A stretch of 39,802 bases of DNA, from NCBI GenBank assembly GCA_905233765.1, contig CAJOCU010000032.1:1-39802 (forward strand), written 5' to 3'. Origin of the DNA: an uncultured Bacteroidaceae bacterium (GTDB lineage: Bacteria > Bacteroidota > Bacteroidia > Bacteroidales > Bacteroidaceae). A program made the position numbers and the translations under genes. The notes under the pieces are model-generated. The model searched no databases. It saw nothing but the letters and a program-made list of their open reading frames with translations, and was not told the DNA's origin. Below are positions 35,861 to 39,802 of this stretch, piece after piece; within the stretch, counting starts at the first letter, position 1, and every line of letters starts with the position of its first letter.

Positions 35861-38188
35861 ATGAAAAGGATATTTGCCACTTTGCGCCAGCTGCACTCCT
35901 CTCTCGTGGGAGGGGCTTGGGGATGGGTGTTCTCCTTTCTTCTCCTTTCTTGCAATGCCGAGAGTAACCTGAAGAAAGGAGATCAGTATTTTGCATTGGG
36001 CGAATACTATGATGCGGCTGCCGAGTACAAGGCTGCTTATAGCAAGACACCGACTAAATATCGTGACAAACGTGGTGAACGTGCCATAAAGATGGCTGAG
36101 TGTTACCGTCTAATCAACTACACAGGCAAGGCTATCGGAGCCTATCAAAATGGCATTCGCTACACAGAGAAGGCAATGGCCGACCGCAAGAAGTCCGCAG
36201 AACTCTCTCTGGCAGCATCCAAGAAAACCAAAAGGGCATCTAAGAAGGATACAGAACCTCCACAACCTCGAGCCGGTGGAAAACGCAACCGCAGGGACTC
36301 CGCTCCCGTAGAGCCCTCCTCAGTCATGGTTCCCTTGGTATTGGATGGGGGTACCTCCCGTGAGGACTCCCTTGCCGAAACTCTCATCCTCGATGCTACC
36401 CTCAAATTAGCCCGCCTCCAACAGAAGAGCGGAGACTACAAGAATGCCATCAAGAACTATGAGCGCTATCTTGAGGACAGTAAAACGCTATACGCTCTGT
36501 ATCCGACCATCTGCACACCCCAGAACGACACGCTGGCCATGAACGGCCTCATCGGCTCGCGTCAGGCAACGGTAATGAAGCAGAAGCCCACGCTCCACAC
36601 CGTCAAAAAAGAGCCATCGCTGAACTCGCGCCGCTCAGACTTCTCCCCAGCCCTCTTCGGCGACGATTGGGACCAGCTTTATTGGACCTCCACTCGTCCG
36701 CAGGCCACCGGCGATGATCTCTCGGGCATCACGGGCACGAAGTACGCCGACATCTTCTGGTCTAAGAAAGACGACAAAGGCAAATGGAGCGCTCCAGAGA
36801 AAGTCGAGGGCGACCTCAACACACCGCTCGACGAGGGTGCCTGTTGCTTCACGCCCGATGGCAAAGCCATGTACCTCACCTACTGTGCTGCCGACCCCGA
36901 CTACCCCCGCTACGCCCAGATCTATACTTCCAACCGTAGCGATGCCTCATGGTCGAAGCCTCAGATAGTAAAGATTAGCAAGGACACGCTCTCTTGTTTT
37001 GCCCATCCTGCCATTTCGCCTGATGGAGAATGGCTCTATTTCGTGAGCGATATGCCCGGAGGACACGGCGGGAAGGATATATGGCGCATCGCCATTAGTG
37101 GCAGCAACATCATCGGAGGTGCCGAGAACCTGGGCGCTCCCATCAATACCCCCGGCGACGAAATGTTCCCCACCTTCCGCTTTAACGGTGACCTCTATTT
37201 CTCCAGCGATGGACACCCTGGCATGGGCGGTTTGGATCTGTTCATGGCTCAACAAGACACCGCAACCCATATCTGGAAGGTCAAAAACATGGGATTCCCC
37301 ATGAACTCTGCGGGCGATGACTTCGGCATGACCTTCGCAGGCATCCACAACCGCGGTTTCTTCAGCACGAATCGCGGCGATGCACGCGGCTGGGACCATC
37401 TCATGAGTTTCGAATGCCCCGAGGTGCTTCAGACTGTCAAGGGATGGGTGTATGAAAAGGACGGTTATGAACTGCCTGCCGGACTCGTCTATATGATTGG
37501 CAATGACGGCACCAATCAGAAGTTAAGCGTGCGCGGCGACGGTTCCTTCACCGCTGTCATCCACCCCCGCGTGGAATACATTTTTCTGGGTACCTGCAAG
37601 GGATATCTCAACCATGTCGAACAACTCTCCATCGACACCTCCAGCGTCAGCCGCGAGTACGTGCTTCAGTTCCCTCTGGCTTCTATCACCGCCCCTGTGC
37701 TGGTGCGCAACGTCTTCTATGAGTTTGACAGCGCGGCTCTCACAGAGAACAGCACCGCAGCCCTCGACAGCCTCGTCGCACTCCTCAACGACAATCCCAA
37801 TGTGACCATCGAGCTCAGCGCCCACTGCGACTACCGCGGCAACGACCAGTACAACGAGCGACTCTCACAGCGCCGTGCCGAAAGCGTCGTCAACTACCTC
37901 ATCGCCCACGGCATCGCCGCCGACCGCCTCACGCCTAAGGGCTATGGCGAGAGCCGTCCGAAGGTCGTGAAACGGCGCATCGCTGAGCAGTACCCCTTCC
38001 TACATGAAGGCGACACCCTCACCGAAGCATTTATTCTCACACTACCCGAGGAACAACGCGAGCCATGCAACGCCCTCAACCGTCGCACCGAGTTCCGTGT
38101 CCTCCGCACTACCTACGGCCTCTTCGATGCAGTACGCTCCAAGGAAGCGACCAAGCCTGAAAGTTCTGAAGAGACCAAGGAGAAATAG
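35861..38188 (+). CDS. porE: PorE-like T9SS lipoprotein (TPR, beta-propeller, CRD, OmpA domains)
   Basis: PorE ties the type IX secretion machine to peptidoglycan at the outer membrane; this 775-aa protein has the same layout. A lipobox (LLSC, Cys31) follows a hydrophobic stretch. TPR-like helices (35-100, 180-215) are split by a basic, Pro-rich linker (about 105-150). A WD40/PD40-type propeller spans 250-520 (SPDGEWLYFVSDMPGGHGGKD, FSSDGHPGMGGLDLF), a carboxypeptidase-regulatory-like domain about 525-605, and an OmpA-like domain 615-765 (NVFYEFDSAAL, then SAHCDYRGNDQYNERLSQRR with the Asp and Arg that bind diaminopimelate). The N-terminus is odd: residues 12-23 are encoded by GC-rich palindromic DNA. 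The presence of T9SS cargo tails in this window supports the assignment. Confidence 0.85.
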   Translation: MKRIFATLRQLHSSLVGGAWGWVFSFLLLSCNAESNLKKGDQYFALGEYYDAAAEYKAAYSKTPTKYRDKRGERAIKMAECYRLINYTGKAIGAYQNGIRYTEKAMADRKKSAELSLAASKKTKRASKKDTEPPQPRAGGKRNRRDSAPVEPSSVMVPLVLDGGTSREDSLAETLILDATLKLARLQQKSGDYKNAIKNYERYLEDSKTLYALYPTICTPQNDTLAMNGLIGSRQATVMKQKPTLHTVKKEPSLNSRRSDFSPALFGDDWDQLYWTSTRPQATGDDLSGITGTKYADIFWSKKDDKGKWSAPEKVEGDLNTPLDEGACCFTPDGKAMYLTYCAADPDYPRYAQIYTSNRSDASWSKPQIVKISKDTLSCFAHPAISPDGEWLYFVSDMPGGHGGKDIWRIAISGSNIIGGAENLGAPINTPGDEMFPTFRFNGDLYFSSDGHPGMGGLDLFMAQQDTATHIWKVKNMGFPMNSAGDDFGMTFAGIHNRGFFSTNRGDARGWDHLMSFECPEVLQTVKGWVYEKDGYELPAGLVYMIGNDGTNQKLSVRGDGSFTAVIHPRVEYIFLGTCKGYLNHVEQLSIDTSSVSREYVLQFPLASITAPVLVRNVFYEFDSAALTENSTAALDSLVALLNDNPNVTIELSAHCDYRGNDQYNERLSQRRAESVVNYLIAHGIAADRLTPKGYGESRPKVVKRRIAEQYPFLHEGDTLTEAFILTLPEEQREPCNALNRRTEFRVLRTTYGLFDAVRSKEATKPESSEETKEK
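35896..35927. repeat. GC-rich palindromic element in the porE signal region
   Basis: CTCCTCTC pairs with GGGAGGGG (two G-U pairs) across TCGT and is followed by CTTGGGGATGGG. It encodes part of the signal sequence (SSLVGGAWGW) and resembles the malQ element at 19411-19450 read on the other strand. Confidence 0.5.
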
Positions 38189-38223
38189 CTTTTTTATTCC
38201 TCTCAACGAAAAAAATTCACCTT

Positions 38224-38258
38224 TTTGTGCGCGGTTCGGCAAAAAAACACTACTTTTG
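38224..38258 (+). promoter_or_regulatory. Promoter of corA
   Basis: TTTG, 23 bases, then TACTTTTG on the plus strand. The spacing is at the upper end of the usual range. The predicted leader is about 145 bases and carries a small CGGGC/GCCCG hairpin and heptad repeats. Confidence 0.6.
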
Positions 38259-38373
38259 CCGCGCTTAACCATTCTTTCAACAGAAAATGGACGATTATCA
38301 CCAACGTAACAACATGAATTGAGGACCGGAGTTCGCATTCGCATGGCGGGCTTCAGGCCCGAAGCTTATCTCA

Positions 38374-38401
38374 ACGGTAAACGTTAAACGCTAAACGAAA
38401 T
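38374..38401 (+). repeat. Heptad repeats in the corA leader
   Basis: ACGGTAA, ACGTTAA, ACGCTAA, ACGAAAT without gaps, ending 7 bases before the ATG. Confidence 0.6.
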
Positions 38402-38408
38402 CCTGACA

Positions 38409-39335
38409 ATGCGAACATTCTGGAACACAACTCATGGTCTGCATACGCTGGACCAATGGCAGCCGAATTGCTGGGTACAAGTGACGTGCCCCACGGCTGA
38501 TGACTCTCAATACCTGCAAAACGAACTGGGCATCCCTGATTACTTCCTCGACGACATCGCCGACACGGAAGAACGTGCTCGCTATGACTACGACGACGGA
38601 TGGATTCTCATCATCCTGCGCATCCCCTATGTCAAAGAGGTGAAATCACGCACGCCCTACACGACCATCCCATTAGGTATCATCCTCAAGGGGGATGTCT
38701 GCATCACCGTGTGCTACTTCGAGACCAACCTGATGATAGACTTCGTCACCTATCAGCAGAAACGCGGGGTCGGCTTTACCGACTCTGTAGATATGGTCTT
38801 CCGCCTCTTCCTGAGCACCGCGGTATGGTTCCTGAAACGGCTGAAACAAATCAACGCCCGCATCGAAGGCGCGAAACAGCACCTGGACCGCAAGGTGGAC
38901 AACGCCGACCTGATTGCCCTCTCACGCTTACAGGACTCGCTGACATACTTCGCCACCTCCATCCGCGGCAACGAAACACTGCTGTCGAAGCTGAAGTTCA
39001 AACTGCCCGTCGATGAACTGGATGCCGACCTCATCGAAGACGTCAGCATCGAGATGAACCAGGCGCGTGAGACAACGGGGATATATTCCAACATTTTGGA
39101 ATCCACGATGGATACCTATGCTAACATCATCAACAACAACACATCTGTGGTAATGAAGACGCTGACTATCATCTCCATGTTCCTGATGGTTCCGACGCTG
39201 GTGGCTAGTTTCTTCGGGATGAATCTTGTCAACGGCATGGAGGCTAGCCCTGTTGGTTTTATCCTAGCCATCGTTCTGTCCATCGCGCTCACGGCTTTGT
39301 TCTGGTGGTATGCCAAGCGGAAAGCATGGCTTTAA
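38409..39335 (+). CDS. corA: CorA-family magnesium/divalent cation transporter
   Basis: A 308-aa inner-membrane channel for magnesium, possibly cobalt or nickel. The N-terminal cytoplasmic domain (1-240) is followed by a long helix and two C-terminal membrane segments (about 248-268 and 280-300). The family signature GMN lies right after the first (SFFGMNLVNGM, near 268-272), and the basic C-terminal tail (YAKRKAWL) is typical. All expected features are present. It is a separate unit with its own promoter. Confidence 0.93.
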   Translation: MRTFWNTTHGLHTLDQWQPNCWVQVTCPTADDSQYLQNELGIPDYFLDDIADTEERARYDYDDGWILIILRIPYVKEVKSRTPYTTIPLGIILKGDVCITVCYFETNLMIDFVTYQQKRGVGFTDSVDMVFRLFLSTAVWFLKRLKQINARIEGAKQHLDRKVDNADLIALSRLQDSLTYFATSIRGNETLLSKLKFKLPVDELDADLIEDVSIEMNQARETTGIYSNILESTMDTYANIINNNTSVVMKTLTIISMFLMVPTLVASFFGMNLVNGMEASPVGFILAIVLSIALTALFWWYAKRKAWL

Positions 39336-39439
39336 TGTAATTTTTTCGCTTTTTGTTAGGTCATACCGATTATTTTATCTTAATTTGCAGGCCCTTGGGC
39401 ATCAATAACTACTATTTAGCTACTAAATCGTAAGCAAAA

Positions 39440-39802
39440 ATGACTGAAACCAACGAACTGCAGCCCACCCCAGAGGTTCAGGTTGCAGAAGAGCAAACAA
39501 CGCAGGCGCCCATTGAAGAGACGCAGGCTGTAGAGACCATAAACCAAAAGGAAATCACAGAACCCGCAGTTGAGCAGGCCGCAGAACCTGTCGCAGAGGA
39601 GATTCCTGCCGAAGAGGCTCCCTCGGATGTGCCCGAAGCACCTCTTTATGAGACAAAGGAGCAGGTTGTTGAGCGCCTCCGTGCCATTCAGGAAGAGGAC
39701 AATGGTGGTGACCGCAGTGAACTAGACCTGCTCAAACAAGCTTTCTATAAACTACACAAGGCCGCACAGATGGCTGCCCGCAACGCCTTTATCGAAGCTG
39801 GC
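39440..39802 (+). CDS. DUF349-type protein, N-terminal part (cut by window end)
   Basis: An open frame of 121 codons runs off the window. The first 70 or so residues are acidic and low-complexity, rich in Glu, Gln, Pro and Ala (EEQTTQAPIEETQAVE). Then comes a helical start of the kind seen in Bacteroidetes DUF349 proteins (DRSELDLLKQAFYKLHKAAQ, followed by ARNAFIEAG). The function of DUF349 proteins is not established. The ATG is the first in frame. A weak promoter match (TTAATTTG) lies near 39381. Confidence 0.7.
   Translation, partial: MTETNELQPTPEVQVAEEQTTQAPIEETQAVETINQKEITEPAVEQAAEPVAEEIPAEEAPSDVPEAPLYETKEQVVERLRAIQEEDNGGDRSELDLLKQAFYKLHKAAQMAARNAFIEAG

Noticed and set aside
1..39802. 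CRISPR array, tRNA, rRNA, insertion sequence or prophage
   Set aside because: No direct repeats with regular spacers, no cloverleaf or rRNA-like stretch, and no transposase or integrase frame was seen.

Overview
The window reads as chromosomal DNA of a Bacteroidales bacterium, most likely a gut or rumen member of the Prevotellaceae. Support: repeated Bacteroidetes-type promoters (TTG or TTTG, about 20 bases, then TAnnTTTG), almost no Shine-Dalgarno sites, a TonB-dependent receptor, type IX secretion (T9SS) tail sequences, a PorE-like T9SS protein, and the succinate-to-propionate enzymes. I see no rRNA, tRNA, CRISPR array, integrase or transposase.

Layout. (1) 1-16.0 kb, minus strand: a TonB-dependent receptor, then two giant secreted multidomain proteins (1897 and 2475 aa) built from jelly-roll, Ig-like and helical modules. 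Their 3' ends are near copies of each other: T9SS tail, hairpin, GC-rich terminator. In the 2475-aa gene a net 13-base loss puts the last part of the T9SS tail out of frame. (2) 16.0-16.5 kb: a long 5' leader, its promoter, and a dense cluster of inverted repeats. (3) 16.5-21.1 kb: a MATE exporter and malQ diverge from a 58-bp near-perfect palindrome holding both -7 boxes; a secreted endonuclease/exonuclease/phosphatase-family protein converges on malQ. (4) 21.1-25.2 kb, minus strand: a four-gene sodium-pumping methylmalonyl-CoA (or related acyl-CoA) decarboxylase operon, whose biotin protein carries two biotinyl domains. (5) 25.3-29.8 kb: a SemiSWEET-like transporter on the plus strand, then mutB and mutA on the minus strand; mutB has one frameshift that separates its B12-binding domain. 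(6) 29.9-39.8 kb: a YfcE-like phosphoesterase, a secreted BNR-4 protein with a T9SS tail, topB, a PorE-like lipoprotein, corA, and the start of a DUF349-type protein.

How they fit together. MutAB converts succinyl-CoA to methylmalonyl-CoA, and the Mmd complex decarboxylates it to propionyl-CoA while exporting sodium: the two halves of the propionate branch, without the epimerase gene between them. The giant proteins and the BNR-4 protein are predicted T9SS cargo, and PorE is part of the machine that would export and anchor them. MalQ and perhaps SemiSWEET belong to glucan and sugar use.

The most unusual signals are regulatory or structural: the 58-bp palindrome, a perfect 17-bp-stem hairpin inside the malQ reading frame, the duplicated 3' modules, the inverted-repeat cluster, 7-base repeats before several genes, and the two frame disruptions (real mutations or assembly errors).
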